Shown here in pieces: positions 24,709 through 34,229 of a stretch of 64,000 bases of DNA; the stretch's first letter is position 1; the number at the start of each line of letters is the position of its first letter. The stretch lies in assembly GCA_022402465.1 (NCBI GenBank), contig JAKRSH010000027.1:114949-178948 (forward strand), given 5' to 3'. Source of the DNA: Leptospiraceae bacterium (GTDB taxonomy: Bacteria; Spirochaetota; Leptospiria; Leptospirales; Leptospiraceae). Both the position numbers and the translations under genes were made by a program. The notes below the pieces were generated by a model, which did no database searches, was not told the DNA's origin, and saw only the letters and a program-made list of their open reading frames with translations.

Positions 24709-27700
24709 TTATGCCTTGTGAAGCTTTCTTTCGGTGAATTGAATTAACTTAGCTATTCCTTGATTCTCTTTAAGAATTTCTTGTGCTTCCAATAATAAAG
24801 AATGTGCCCTATCCATATTCTTTAGTAGAATATGAGATTTTGCTAAATTAAGAAGATTCTCTCCGTAAAAAGGCAATCTCAATCGAACTCTTTCACCTAG
24901 GTCTATTGAAATTCCATAATCTCCTGCTTTGCGACTCGCATAGCTTGCCAAATAAATTGATTCTGTATCTTGCGGAACCTTATCTATATATTCTAATAGC
25001 AGATCTTTGGATCTAGGGAAATTTCTTGCCTTTAAATACATTAAAGATAGTTTCTTGAGTAAAGCAGGTTCCCTTTCGGCAGATTCTACTGCCTTTTCTA
25101 ATTCTTCTATGGCATCGTTCAATTGATTCCGCTTCCAAGCATCCTTTCCCCTTGAGTAAAAGACTTTCGCTTCCTGAGGAATTTCATAGGTGAAATCTTT
25201 GCCAGATGGATTCCATGAAATTTTCAAAAGGGAAAGGTCATCAGAAAGTTCTCCAATATTTAGCAATTCATTGTAGGCTGTTTCTAAATCCCCATCAGCC
25301 TTTTCGAGGACACCTAAGAACATATTTTCGTCCTCATTGATATTTCGTGTTCCATCCGGATGCAATCCCAAGACAATATCATCCCGTCCATCAGAGCCAA
25401 TAATTAAGGCATCATTCGGCTGTAATTCGAAAGTACGGATTGAAATTACACCTTGTACGCCAGATGTCCCGAGTTTACGAAAGAGCATTTCATCTTCTAT
25501 AAAACTTGCCTTTCCATCACGGTATAGAATAGAAAAAGGATGTTCAGCATTAATGAAATAAACAATACCAGTAGCCTCATCCACCAAGCCCATCACCAAA
25601 GAAATAAGCATAGAGCCATTAAAGCTTTCAAAGACTTTGTGCAATTCAATAAAAGTATTCTTAAGCCACCTTTCAGGAAAATAGTTCTGTGCTTCACGCG
25701 ATACTTTAGTTCTTTCTAGTATGGATTCAAAAACAGATCCTATCACAAGTGCTCCACCTGCACCCTGCATAGACTTACCCATAGCATCTGCATTCAAGAA
25801 GGCTGCAAACTTCCGTCCACGTAGACGGATATTAGATGCCATATTGATATCACCACCGATTTCTTCTTTGTATTTTCTAAAGGAGAAAGTTTTCTTTTGC
25901 TTCGAAAAGAATTCCACTCTAACATTCTGTAGATCGACATGATTAGAGCTCAAAGGCTTGATGAGTAAAGATGTAAGAAAATAATCTCCGTCTTGCTGAG
26001 TTTTTAAAGATTGAACTTCTGTTAAAGTTTGCTTTAACTCTGATGTTCTTTCCTCTACTTTAACTTCCAACTGTTCCGCATATTCTTGTAGCTTAGCCTT
26101 CCCTATACGAATTGATTCAACCATGGAATTGAAAGATCTTGCAAGAAAGCCAATTTCGTCTTCCACTTTGATAGAAAGTTTTGCATTTAAATTTCCACTG
26201 TTCACTTGCTTAAGCCCTTCAATTACATTGCCAAGTGGCTCTATCAATGCATTAGAGAAAAAGTATCTATAGCCAAAACCTATGAGTAAGGTTGCACCTA
26301 TCACGATGATAGTGAACAATCTACCAATCTCATCTATGAAATTTTGGTATTGAGAATAAGAAAATCCAACTTCATAGATCTTGGTTTTAGAAGGATCAAC
26401 AAACATAAAGGATGTGAAAAATTCAGGCGTAGCCTCATCCTTAGAAAATTCCTGCCTACCCCTATATTTACGTGTAGAACTTGCTTGGAAAGGAAGAAAA
26501 CCCTTGGTAAATTCCTTGGAATCAACTTTTTCGGCAATTAAACCACTTGTAAAATTACCAAGCCAATCTTCTTTATCTTTGTTCTTCTCTATCCATTCTT
26601 GTATCCCAGCTTCATCTAAAGAAAGTAGTTTGTTATGGTTGTATTTTATCTTTCGCTCGAAACCAGAAAAATATGCTATTAAAGATTTTGAATTGAATCG
26701 TTCTATCTCACCTGTATTTTCTTTGAGGTAATTGCGTATAAGTGCTTTATACCCGCCGAACAAAGGATGTGAACTTGCCAGTATAGATTCAACTTCATTT
26801 CTAAAGGTTGCTGCATCAGAGTCTTTTATGTTTGTAAGCTTAAACCATATTAGAGTATTTAAAAATTCAGAATTATAATCTGCGAAATTTGGAAGTTCTT
26901 TCGTATCAACATATTTATTATTAAAGGAATTAGAATTTACATCCCAATAACTAATATAACGAATATCAGCTGAGTAATTGGAAGAAATGGATGCCATACT
27001 AGCTTCTTGCATTTTCTGTTTATCATAGGAATTTTCTTGAGCTTGGATAGCTATGAATGCAATCAATTGAAGGATCAATAGCATAGTCGCCATAGAAATA
27101 CCTGTGATCCTAGACATGATAGTTGTCTTATCTTCGGTATTATTGATATAGGTTACAACGGCGACAAACAATCCGATTACCAAAAGTAGATCCGTTACAG
27201 CTTGGTAGGTTGATCTAGGAATGGCACCATCACGAGATAAGCCATTTAAAATTGCTGGAATAATTGTTATAATCAGAAACGAGACTAAAATAGCCAAGGC
27301 AGCAAATTTGTTTTGCTTAGGGACTCTTCGGAATGCCTGAATTCCAAAGTATGTAAATACAATAAAATAGGATAATACCAGGATCGCATAGGCTTTGTAA
27401 AAGACAGGAACCTTGAAATCAAAATAATGAGACTGTGCATAGTAAATCCTAGGCGCATCTAAGGAAAGATAGACAAATATAATTTCGACCAGAGCAACAA
27501 TACCGTATAAGATATAAGCTGTTAATCGATCTTTTCGTTTGGCGTTTACATCTTTAAAGTTGATATAAAAACGACAGATTTCTATAGCTCCGACCATAGC
27601 CATAGGAATCACGCCCCAGCGGAAGTAAACCGCGAAGGGATGATTGATAGAAAACGAAAGAGTATAGGACAAATGAAATGTCCCCAAAAATAAAATCGCT

Positions 27701-27825
27701 AAACCAAAATGATTGCTGGCACTGGACCTATCAGGAATCGTTAATAAGAACTTTGCAATATAATAACAGAAGATTGTAGCAACGATTGATCCAATTGAGA
27801 AAAAGTTATAATGTATTAATTCCAT
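24709..27825 (-). CDS. membrane SpoIIE-type PP2C phosphatase with HAMP and TPRs
   Basis: A 1038-residue signalling protein. About seven N-terminal transmembrane helices (1-230) are followed by another at about 243-262, an extracytoplasmic domain (about 265-500), and a further helix (IIVIGATLLIGFGYRYFF). Next come a HAMP domain (LIEPLGNVIEGLKQVNSGNLNAKL...DEIGFLARSFNSMV), a coiled coil, and a SpoIIE/PP2C phosphatase domain (about 625-865). The metal-binding acidic residues are visible in EEIGGDINMA, LNADAMGKSM and IIGSDGRDDI. A C-terminal TPR region follows (about 890-1035). Such phosphatases dephosphorylate STAS-domain anti-sigma antagonists. It may pair with the RsbW-like ATPase at 215-652, but that is only an inference. 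Confidence 0.9.
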   Translation of the reverse strand: MELIHYNFFSIGSIVATIFCYYIAKFLLTIPDRSSASNHFGLAILFLGTFHLSYTLSFSINHPFAVYFRWGVIPMAMVGAIEICRFYINFKDVNAKRKDRLTAYILYGIVALVEIIFVYLSLDAPRIYYAQSHYFDFKVPVFYKAYAILVLSYFIVFTYFGIQAFRRVPKQNKFAALAILVSFLIITIIPAILNGLSRDGAIPRSTYQAVTDLLLVIGLFVAVVTYINNTEDKTTIMSRITGISMATMLLILQLIAFIAIQAQENSYDKQKMQEASMASISSNYSADIRYISYWDVNSNSFNNKYVDTKELPNFADYNSEFLNTLIWFKLTNIKDSDAATFRNEVESILASSHPLFGGYKALIRNYLKENTGEIERFNSKSLIAYFSGFERKIKYNHNKLLSLDEAGIQEWIEKNKDKEDWLGNFTSGLIAEKVDSKEFTKGFLPFQASSTRKYRGRQEFSKDEATPEFFTSFMFVDPSKTKIYEVGFSYSQYQNFIDEIGRLFTIIVIGATLLIGFGYRYFFSNALIEPLGNVIEGLKQVNSGNLNAKLSIKVEDEIGFLARSFNSMVESIRIGKAKLQEYAEQLEVKVEERTSELKQTLTEVQSLKTQQDGDYFLTSLLIKPLSSNHVDLQNVRVEFFSKQKKTFSFRKYKEEIGGDINMASNIRLRGRKFAAFLNADAMGKSMQGAGGALVIGSVFESILERTKVSREAQNYFPERWLKNTFIELHKVFESFNGSMLISLVMGLVDEATGIVYFINAEHPFSILYRDGKASFIEDEMLFRKLGTSGVQGVISIRTFELQPNDALIIGSDGRDDIVLGLHPDGTRNINEDENMFLGVLEKADGDLETAYNELLNIGELSDDLSLLKISWNPSGKDFTYEIPQEAKVFYSRGKDAWKRNQLNDAIEELEKAVESAEREPALLKKLSLMYLKARNFPRSKDLLLEYIDKVPQDTESIYLASYASRKAGDYGISIDLGERVRLRLPFYGENLLNLAKSHILLKNMDRAHSLLLEAQEILKENQGIAKLIQFTERKLHKA

Positions 27826-27873
27826 AATTTATCTTAGTTAAGACACAAATATAGTATAATTTTCATACATCAG

Positions 27874-28518
27874 TCAAGATATTTTCTTCCAAAGAGTATA
27901 AAAAAGAAAAACCACTATGCTAAATGCTAAAATAGCAAAAAATATTTTATTGTACAATGCAATATATTCCACTATGAGACCCCAATTGGAACCTAAGGAA
28001 TACCCACCCTGAATGAGCAGTCCGCACCATAGAATTACCGAAATAGAAAAATAGAAAAAGAATTTGTATAAATTTATGCCAACCATACCCGCAATGATTG
28101 CAACGAAAAACCGAATTCCCGCAGAGAAACGTGAAAAAAGGATAACCAGAATTTCGTTTTTGTGGAACCAATCAAAGGTTTTTTGAATTTTTTCCTCATC
28201 ATAAATTTCTTTCTTCAAGGGAAATTCCTTTTTTTGAACCCACTTCAGAAACCTATCTCCGAATTTAAGCATAAGATAGGCACCACAGACATTCCCTAGA
28301 TAGGTTGAAGATGCAAGCCCTAGGATTCCAAATCCTGTCTTACCAAATTCAAGAGATTGGGCCACAAGAAATCCACCGAAAACGGTGACTGTATCACCCG
28401 GCCAGGGTGGAAAAACATTTTCAAGGAAATTCGAAAAAAAGAAAAAGAACCAAATAAAGATTTCATTTTGTTCCACTATCCATAGTAAAAAATTCTCAAG
28501 TTGGATTTGCCATTCCAT
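27874..28518 (-). CDS. DedA family membrane protein
   Basis: A 214-residue polytopic protein of the DedA/SNARE-associated family, whose members act in lipid scrambling (undecaprenyl phosphate or phosphatidylethanolamine flipping). Conserved features include the re-entrant motif FLENVFPPWPGDTVTVFGGFLVA, the GNVCGAYLMLKFGDRFLKW segment, and the second motif FSRFSAGIRFFVAIIAGMVGINLYKFFFY. A second DedA protein lies at 42532-43146 and has a distinct N-terminus (GFGLPVPEDISLVAGG), so the two probably serve different lipids. The gene stands alone on the minus strand, divergent from the periplasmic gene at 28587. Confidence 0.88.
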   Translation of the reverse strand: MEWQIQLENFLLWIVEQNEIFIWFFFFFSNFLENVFPPWPGDTVTVFGGFLVAQSLEFGKTGFGILGLASSTYLGNVCGAYLMLKFGDRFLKWVQKKEFPLKKEIYDEEKIQKTFDWFHKNEILVILFSRFSAGIRFFVAIIAGMVGINLYKFFFYFSISVILWCGLLIQGGYSLGSNWGLIVEYIALYNKIFFAILAFSIVVFLFYTLWKKIS

Positions 28519-28586
28519 AGTATTTACTAATCTATCCTTAGAAAAAAAGATTTGTCAACCTAGAGAATGAATGTTTTCCTGAGTTT

Positions 28587-29039
28587 GTGAAAATAGCTGC
28601 ATTTATTCTTCTCCTGGTAACCTTGCTACCCTCAATCTTATCCGCTGAAAATCAGACAAAACAAGAACAAGAATTGTTTGTATTTGATAAAATGATTACT
28701 GCTAAATTCCCAGAAAAAATTCCACCAGCTATCCCAAAATTCATCATCCCAGAAAATTCAAAATATTTGCAATCAACCGATTTAAGATCTGGTTTTTATA
28801 CGAGTCTTGAGGCAACCCTTGTTTACGAAAATGCGATCTCAAGAAAAGACCTTGATCAGTTTCTACAAAAAGGATTCTTAAACAGCGAATGGAGATTATT
28901 ACAGACATCTACTACGGAAAAAGAATCTATCTATCTTGCAGAAGGCTTTTCCAGAAAGATTCTTACCATCTTAGTTCGACCTTCCACTGGTGGAGGAACA
29001 AAAGTAAACGTCTATTTCAAAAAGAACAACAATTACTAA
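28587..29039 (+). CDS. periplasmic hypothetical protein, 150 aa
   Basis: An unrecognised secreted protein. The GTG start gives a textbook signal peptide (MKIAAFILLLVTLLPSILSAENQ) with cleavage after the first Ala-Glu region. The mature part is a single alpha/beta domain ending TILVRPSTGGGTKVNVYFKKNNNY, which recalls small periplasmic dissection-type domains. No catalytic residues or Cys are seen. It is followed six bases later by the probable start of the AI-2E family transporter. Together with xseA, xseB and the symporter it forms a plus-strand run of closely spaced genes. Confidence 0.65.
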   Translation: MKIAAFILLLVTLLPSILSAENQTKQEQELFVFDKMITAKFPEKIPPAIPKFIIPENSKYLQSTDLRSGFYTSLEATLVYENAISRKDLDQFLQKGFLNSEWRLLQTSTTEKESIYLAEGFSRKILTILVRPSTGGGTKVNVYFKKNNNY

Positions 29040-29044
29040 AACCA

Positions 29045-30181
29045 TTGAACGGATCTACATTCTCAAAATATAAAAATCAAATTTTTCTAACGGCCGTTAT
29101 AGCCACTATATTCATTATATCATCCCTACTTGTTTACCTAATCTTTAAATCCTACATCTGGTCGGCTATAATTGCAGCAATATTTTATGTAGCAACTCGT
29201 AAGATTCATAAGAAGCTGATTAAGATGCTTGGTGCAAAATTCCAATTCCTTTCCCCCTGGATCATGGTTCTTGTTTTATTGAACATCATTGTACTTCCTT
29301 CCATTTTCATCATCAGTACTTTGTTAAATGAAACAGTTAATTTCCTTTATCTGATTCGACTTTCTTTTGGTGAAGATAAAATTATACAAACTTTAATACG
29401 GTTTTCAGCAATTACTGACTTCGTTACTGATTCGGAATTTTTTTGGTTAAAGGTTCCTATATTGTATAGAGAATTTGTTGGACAATACATAGACATCTTT
29501 AATTTAGATAGCATCTATGGCTTGCTGAAGAGCTCATCTGGGACTATATTTGGAAGCTTAGATCTACCTACTGGCATCATCTTCAATGGATTTTTCGCTT
29601 TTCTGCTCTTATTCTTCTTTTATAAAGAAGGCAACCGTATTGAACGATGGGTATTTAGCACTCTTCCTTTTCCCAAGGAAATGGAAGATAAGATTGGCAA
29701 AAGGGTAGAAGCAGCAGTGCAGACTGTTATGATGGGAAATATTTTAGTCTCTATCTTACAAGGAATCTTTCTTTATTTTATGATTCTAATTACAGGCTTA
29801 CCAAACTCATTCTTATATGCAAGTATAGGTACATTTTCATCTTTAATACCCGTTATAGGGACAGGAGTGATATGGCTTCCTTTAGGATTGTATATAGGTT
29901 TCATAGATGCGAATTGGTTACTTGCAATTTTCTTTATGATTGGCTCTTTTGCTGCTTACTTGATTTTAGAAAATTATGTTAAGCCTAAATTACTTGATAA
30001 AAAATTAAAAATTCATCCTTTCTTGATTTTTCTCTCTTTGATTGGAGGCTTAAAGGAATTTGGTTTGATAGGTGTAATCATAGGTCCTGTAGCTTTAACA
30101 ATCATTATTATTATTTGGGACTTTTGGAAAATTTTCAGAGAAAATGCATTCTATTCATCGGAAAGTGATAAAAGTGTCTGA
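29045..30181 (+). CDS. AI-2E family (PerM-type) transporter
   Basis: A polytopic membrane protein of the AI-2E transporter family, a group that includes proposed exporters and Na+/H+ antiporters. The ORF track starts at 28889, inside the preceding gene. The family homology begins only near FLTAVIATIFIISSLLVYLIF, so I take TTG 29045, six bases after the upstream stop (378 residues). Motifs typical of the family are NGFFAFLLLFFFYKEG, the Pro-Asn region ITGLPNSFLYASIGTFSSLIPVIGTGVIWLPLGLY, and the C-terminal FLIFLSLIGGLKEFGLIGVIIGPVALTI. The substrate is unknown. The xseA start lies within its 3' end. Confidence 0.85.
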   Translation: MNGSTFSKYKNQIFLTAVIATIFIISSLLVYLIFKSYIWSAIIAAIFYVATRKIHKKLIKMLGAKFQFLSPWIMVLVLLNIIVLPSIFIISTLLNETVNFLYLIRLSFGEDKIIQTLIRFSAITDFVTDSEFFWLKVPILYREFVGQYIDIFNLDSIYGLLKSSSGTIFGSLDLPTGIIFNGFFAFLLLFFFYKEGNRIERWVFSTLPFPKEMEDKIGKRVEAAVQTVMMGNILVSILQGIFLYFMILITGLPNSFLYASIGTFSSLIPVIGTGVIWLPLGLYIGFIDANWLLAIFFMIGSFAAYLILENYVKPKLLDKKLKIHPFLIFLSLIGGLKEFGLIGVIIGPVALTIIIIIWDFWKIFRENAFYSSESDKSV

Positions 30182-31451
30182 TAAGCCCTTATCCGTATCC
30201 GAACTCAATAAGAAAATATCAAATCTTCTTTCTAGCTCCTTAGAATTTCGTTCTATTTGGGTAAAAGGAGAAATCTCAAATTTCAATATTGCGCCCTCAG
30301 GCCATTTCTATTTTTCTTTGAAAGATAGTACAAGTAATTTAAAGTGTACATTTTTCCAAGGACGTTCTCAAACTTACAGCGGTCGACCTCTGAAGAATGG
30401 TATGGAAGTTCTTGCACAAGGTAATATCAATGTGTATGAACCTAGAGGAGAATACTCACTTAACGTCTTCAAGGTGGAAGAAGTTGGGCAGGGAGATATT
30501 TACCTTCAAGTTGAGAAGCTGAAACGAGAGTTATATGCTAAGGGTATATTTGATCCTGCCCACAAAAGATCTATCCCTAAAATCCCCAAAACCTTAGGTG
30601 TTGCCACCTCTCCAACTGGAGCTGCGATAGAAGACATCATACGTATTGCAACAACACACTATCCTAATATCAATATCTTAATTTCACCTTGTCTTGTGCA
30701 AGGTATGGAAGCTCCAGATTCCATAGTGCAGGCAATTGAAATTCTAAATGATCCCAAATGGGAAGTGGATGTGATCATTGCTGGACGAGGTGGTGGAAGC
30801 TATGAAGATCTTATGGCATTTAATACCGAAAAGGTGGTAATGGCATATTATAATTCAAGGGTACCAATTATTTCTGCTGTAGGACACGAGATAGACAAAG
30901 TTCTTTCTGATTTTTCGGCAGATGCCAATGCCCCAACTCCAACTGCTGCAGCCAAAATGGCAGTTCCTGAAATTGATGCCTTATTTACCTACCTAGACGA
31001 GATTCTCAGAAGACAAGAATTAGCAATTCAACATAAATTAAAATACTCTAGGGATCGCTTACTAAAAATCTCAGATAAGAGAACTTTAAGTGAACCAGAT
31101 CAATATATCATAGATAGATACCAAGCATTGGATGATGTACTTGCACGAATTTCTTTAATAGGTAAAAGTTTTATCAGTAGCAAGAAAGAGAAATTGCAAG
31201 TATTAGAAAGAATTAATTTTCGAATGGAACAAAATTTAGAAAGAAAGAAAAATCGATTGGGCATAGCTACGGAAAGGATTACAAATTTTTCACCCTTGTC
31301 TACACTGAATCGAGGTTATTCTGTAGCGCGTAACAAAAACAAAAAGGTTATTCATTCCTACAAAGATGTAGAAAAGGAAGAATCTTTAGAACTCATACTC
31401 TCCCAGGGAAAACTAGAAGTAAAAATAACAGGTATATCTAATGAAATCTAA
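30174..31451 (+). CDS. xseA: exodeoxyribonuclease VII large subunit
   Basis: XseA is the catalytic subunit of exonuclease VII, which degrades single-stranded DNA from both ends. The N-terminal OB-fold shows as SVSELNKKISNLLSSSLEFRSIWVKGEISNF and GHFYFSLKD. The nuclease domain has the diagnostic ATSPTGAAIEDI and IIAGRGGGSYEDLMAFNTEKV, with SAVGHEID and the conserved DFSADANAPTPTAAA. A long coiled coil follows. The track starts at 30144, but GTG 30174 (VSDKPLSVSEL) has a GGAAAG Shine-Dalgarno at good spacing and matches the family N-terminus. It overlaps the transporter stop by 8 bases, and xseB follows with an 11-base overlap. Confidence 0.95.
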   Translation: MSDKPLSVSELNKKISNLLSSSLEFRSIWVKGEISNFNIAPSGHFYFSLKDSTSNLKCTFFQGRSQTYSGRPLKNGMEVLAQGNINVYEPRGEYSLNVFKVEEVGQGDIYLQVEKLKRELYAKGIFDPAHKRSIPKIPKTLGVATSPTGAAIEDIIRIATTHYPNINILISPCLVQGMEAPDSIVQAIEILNDPKWEVDVIIAGRGGGSYEDLMAFNTEKVVMAYYNSRVPIISAVGHEIDKVLSDFSADANAPTPTAAAKMAVPEIDALFTYLDEILRRQELAIQHKLKYSRDRLLKISDKRTLSEPDQYIIDRYQALDDVLARISLIGKSFISSKKEKLQVLERINFRMEQNLERKKNRLGIATERITNFSPLSTLNRGYSVARNKNKKVIHSYKDVEKEESLELILSQGKLEVKITGISNEI

Positions 31452-31716
31452 AAAAGATGAATTGAATTTTGAAGAAGCAATCAGTGAACTAGAAGACATA
31501 GCTGAAAAGTTGGAAAAAGGACAAATATCTTTAGAAGATTCCATCCTTGCCTATGAAAGAGGTGTTGAACTTAAGAAAATTTGCACAGATAGATTGAAGG
31601 AAGCTGAATCAAGGATAGAAATTCTAAGCAAGGCACCTGATGGATCCGTACAAAAAGAATCATCCATTCGAAAATCCAAAAAATCAGATAAGGCAGAAAG
31701 CGAAGAATTATTTTAA
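31441..31716 (+). CDS. xseB: exodeoxyribonuclease VII small subunit
   Basis: A 91-residue XseB, the small helical subunit that assembles in several copies on XseA. The conserved core is present: LNFEEAISELEDIAEKLEKGQISLEDSILAYERGVELKKICTDRLKEAESRIEIL. A Lys/Ser-rich tail of about 25 residues extends beyond the usual end. It overlaps the last codons of xseA by 11 bases, so the two subunits are probably translated in coupled fashion. The symporter gene follows nine bases after the stop and is probably on the same transcript. Confidence 0.95.
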   Translation: MKSKKDELNFEEAISELEDIAEKLEKGQISLEDSILAYERGVELKKICTDRLKEAESRIEILSKAPDGSVQKESSIRKSKKSDKAESEELF

Positions 31717-31725
31717 TTTGCAAGC

Positions 31726-33123
31726 ATGACCTATTTTATTTTTCTTTACCTCTTTGCTACTCTTGCCATAGGAGTTTTAGCAAGTAGAAAGGTAAAAAAT
31801 ACAAAAGATTTTATCTTGGCAGGCAGATCACTTCCACTTTCTATCACGACAGCTGCACTCTTTGCAACATGGTTTGGATCAGAAACAATTCTTGGTGCAT
31901 CTTCTCAGATGGCACTTGAAGGTTTTCCAGGTGTCATCCAAGAGCCTTTTGGAGCCGCACTATGCCTTTTTCTGTTAGGTGTTTTCTTTGCAGTTCCCTT
32001 ATACAAAATGAATATTTTAACCTTTGGCGATTTCTATAGAATTCGCTACGGCAGAATTATGGAAGTGCTTGCTGGAATATTTTTGGTTCTTTCCTACTTG
32101 GGCTGGATAGCAGCACAGATGGTTGCTATGGGAATCATATTAAATACCATCATTGGTCTGGATATCCAAACTGGAATTTATCTTTCGGCTGGCATAGTTG
32201 TATTTTATACATTCCTAGGTGGTATGTGGTCTGTTTCTCTCACTGATTTTGTACAAATGATTATGATCATCATTGGTCTTGCTGCCTGTTTATACGAAAT
32301 GAATGCTAGCAGAAGTTTGGTCGATTTGATTACCAGTTCACCTATAGGAACTTTTAATTTACTACCAGAAAAAGGATGGGTTCCTTCTTTGAATTATCTT
32401 TCTGCTTGGATGGTCCTGGGCCTTGGCTCCATACCACAACAAGATCTTTTCCAAAGAGTCATGGCAGCAAAATCAGCTAAGATCGCAGTCCTTGCCTCAT
32501 TGATTGCAGCAGCACTGTATCTAACAGTTGCTATGATTCCCCTAATTCTCGCCTTGTATGCTAGAGACCTGATGCCGAATGTGCTTGAGAGCAATCCCCA
32601 GATGCTCATTCCTTATTTAGTAAAAGGATTTACTTCCCCAGTCGTACAAGTTTGTTTCTTTGGAGCTATGACTTCAGCTATCTTATCAACAGCAAGTGGG
32701 GCTATACTTGCACCCTCCTCCATACTATCGGAAAATCTTTTTAAATATATTCTACCCAAGAAAGAATGGAGCGAGAAAAGATTACTCTTACTCTCACGCC
32801 TTGCTGTTCTTCTTACAGCAAGTATTGGATTGTGGATAGCTATGGGCAGACAAGATATCTATGAGCTAGTGGAAGAATCATCAGCCATTAGTTTGGTTTC
32901 TTTATTTACACCCTTAGCTTTTGGATTGTTTAGTTCAAAGTGTACACAAATTCACGCTGTTATTTCCCTTTTACTAGGGACAGTAGTCTGGTTAGTCGCG
33001 ATTTATTTCGATACGAATATCAATCCACTTTTATATGGATTTTCTGCCAGTATCATACCTATGTTACTTGGTACTATCTTTCCAATCCAGATTGAATCAA
33101 CCAAGAAAAAACATCTTTCATAG
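31726..33123 (+). CDS. sodium:solute symporter family protein
   Basis: A 465-residue secondary transporter of the SSS family with about 12-13 transmembrane helices. Family features include DFILAGRSLPLSITTAALFATWFGSETILGASSQMALEG near the N-terminus, GGMWSVSLTDFVQMIMIIIG, the Q-D motif GLGSIPQQDLFQRVMAAKSAKIA, and SAILSTASGAILAPSSILSENL with the Na+-site serines. The substrate cannot be told; the subgroup resembles proline/pantothenate-type or uncharacterised symporters. It is the last gene of the run from 28587. Its final 50 bases overlap the 3' end of the convergent ddl gene. Confidence 0.92.
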   Translation: MTYFIFLYLFATLAIGVLASRKVKNTKDFILAGRSLPLSITTAALFATWFGSETILGASSQMALEGFPGVIQEPFGAALCLFLLGVFFAVPLYKMNILTFGDFYRIRYGRIMEVLAGIFLVLSYLGWIAAQMVAMGIILNTIIGLDIQTGIYLSAGIVVFYTFLGGMWSVSLTDFVQMIMIIIGLAACLYEMNASRSLVDLITSSPIGTFNLLPEKGWVPSLNYLSAWMVLGLGSIPQQDLFQRVMAAKSAKIAVLASLIAAALYLTVAMIPLILALYARDLMPNVLESNPQMLIPYLVKGFTSPVVQVCFFGAMTSAILSTASGAILAPSSILSENLFKYILPKKEWSEKRLLLLSRLAVLLTASIGLWIAMGRQDIYELVEESSAISLVSLFTPLAFGLFSSKCTQIHAVISLLLGTVVWLVAIYFDTNINPLLYGFSASIIPMLLGTIFPIQIESTKKKHLS

Positions 33124-34168
33124 ATATACCTACAGCACTTGCCTGTTGAGGAATTAAACTAGTCCCTGTCATTCCTGGTAGAGTATTGGTTTCTAATATC
33201 CAAGGCCTGCCATCATCTGTAACAATAAAATCCGTTCTAGAATAAGCCCTACATCCCAAGATAGTATGTGCAAGCAAACTGTACCTTTGGATTTCATCGA
33301 TAATTTCTTTTGGCATTTCAGCAGGAGTAACCTCTCTAGATTTTCCAGGAATATACTTTGCTTCATAATCAAAAAATTCAGAACTAGGAATAATTTCTGT
33401 AGGTGGGAGAGCGAATTTCGTCCACTCAGAGCCATCCCATTTCTCGAGTACGCCACAAGAGACTTCTCGACCTTTTGTATTTTCTTGAACTAACATTCTT
33501 GTTTCGGTTGCAAAAATTTCTTTTAATCTTGCTTGCCACAAATCTTCATTGTCCGAACGAAATGTACCAACGCTAGAACCCCCAGTCGTTGGCTTACAGA
33601 AAACAGGAAAACTGAGATTATGAGTTTGGTTCCATTCTTGCCAAATGTTATTTCCCTGATTCAATTTTTCTAATTTTAGAAACTCATCCTTTTTTATTTC
33701 TGCAAATTTAGCTACAGGAATCCCCTGGGATTGAAAAATAAGATTCGATCTATATTTGTCCATGGCCAAGGAAGAAGCAAGAACTCCAGAACCTGTATAA
33801 GAAATTCCAGTCATTTCAAGAAAGGCTTGCATCCTTCCATCTTCACCCTCGCCACCATGCAATCCAAGAACGAAAATTTTGCATCCGCCACAACTTGGAT
33901 CATACCAGGCTTGCTTGGGCTTAGCATTCGTTAATTTAATAAAAGAGTCTAATACATTTTTACTATAATCTTTGTTAACTAATATTTCTGGAACCTTCCA
34001 ATCTGGATTCCACTCATCAGAATAATACCAAATTCCTTCCTTGGTAATAAAGATTGGTTTAACTTTAAATAAACTCCGGTCTAGAGTATTGTAGATAAAA
34101 GAGCTTGAACGCAGAGATACATCATGCTCACTAGACTTACCACCCATGAGAACACCAACTGGGATCAA
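33074..34168 (-). CDS. ddl: D-alanine--D-alanine ligase
   Basis: A 364-residue ATP-grasp enzyme that joins two D-Ala for the peptidoglycan stem peptide. The N-terminal VLMGGKSSEHDVSLRSS, GLHGGEGEDGRMQAFLEMTGISYTGSGVLASSLAMDK, and VFCKPTTGGSSVGT are diagnostic. The metal-binding end has YSRTDFIVTDDGRPWILETNTLPGMTGTSLIPQQA. It is slightly longer than the usual 310-350 residues because of an insertion after KYIPGKSREVTPAEM-type sequence and N-terminal additions. Its 3' end overlaps the symporter gene by 50 bases. Its 5' end overlaps the long version of the neighbouring FPFY-repeat ORF, which argues for that ORF's internal start. Confidence 0.95.
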   Translation of the reverse strand: MIPVGVLMGGKSSEHDVSLRSSSFIYNTLDRSLFKVKPIFITKEGIWYYSDEWNPDWKVPEILVNKDYSKNVLDSFIKLTNAKPKQAWYDPSCGGCKIFVLGLHGGEGEDGRMQAFLEMTGISYTGSGVLASSLAMDKYRSNLIFQSQGIPVAKFAEIKKDEFLKLEKLNQGNNIWQEWNQTHNLSFPVFCKPTTGGSSVGTFRSDNEDLWQARLKEIFATETRMLVQENTKGREVSCGVLEKWDGSEWTKFALPPTEIIPSSEFFDYEAKYIPGKSREVTPAEMPKEIIDEIQRYSLLAHTILGCRAYSRTDFIVTDDGRPWILETNTLPGMTGTSLIPQQASAVGISMKDVFSWLIQSGLER

Positions 34169-34229
34169 TCTTACAACCTCACTTAAAAGATTTGCTTTGT
34201 TTATAGCTGTTTATAGATTTGCGATTAGG

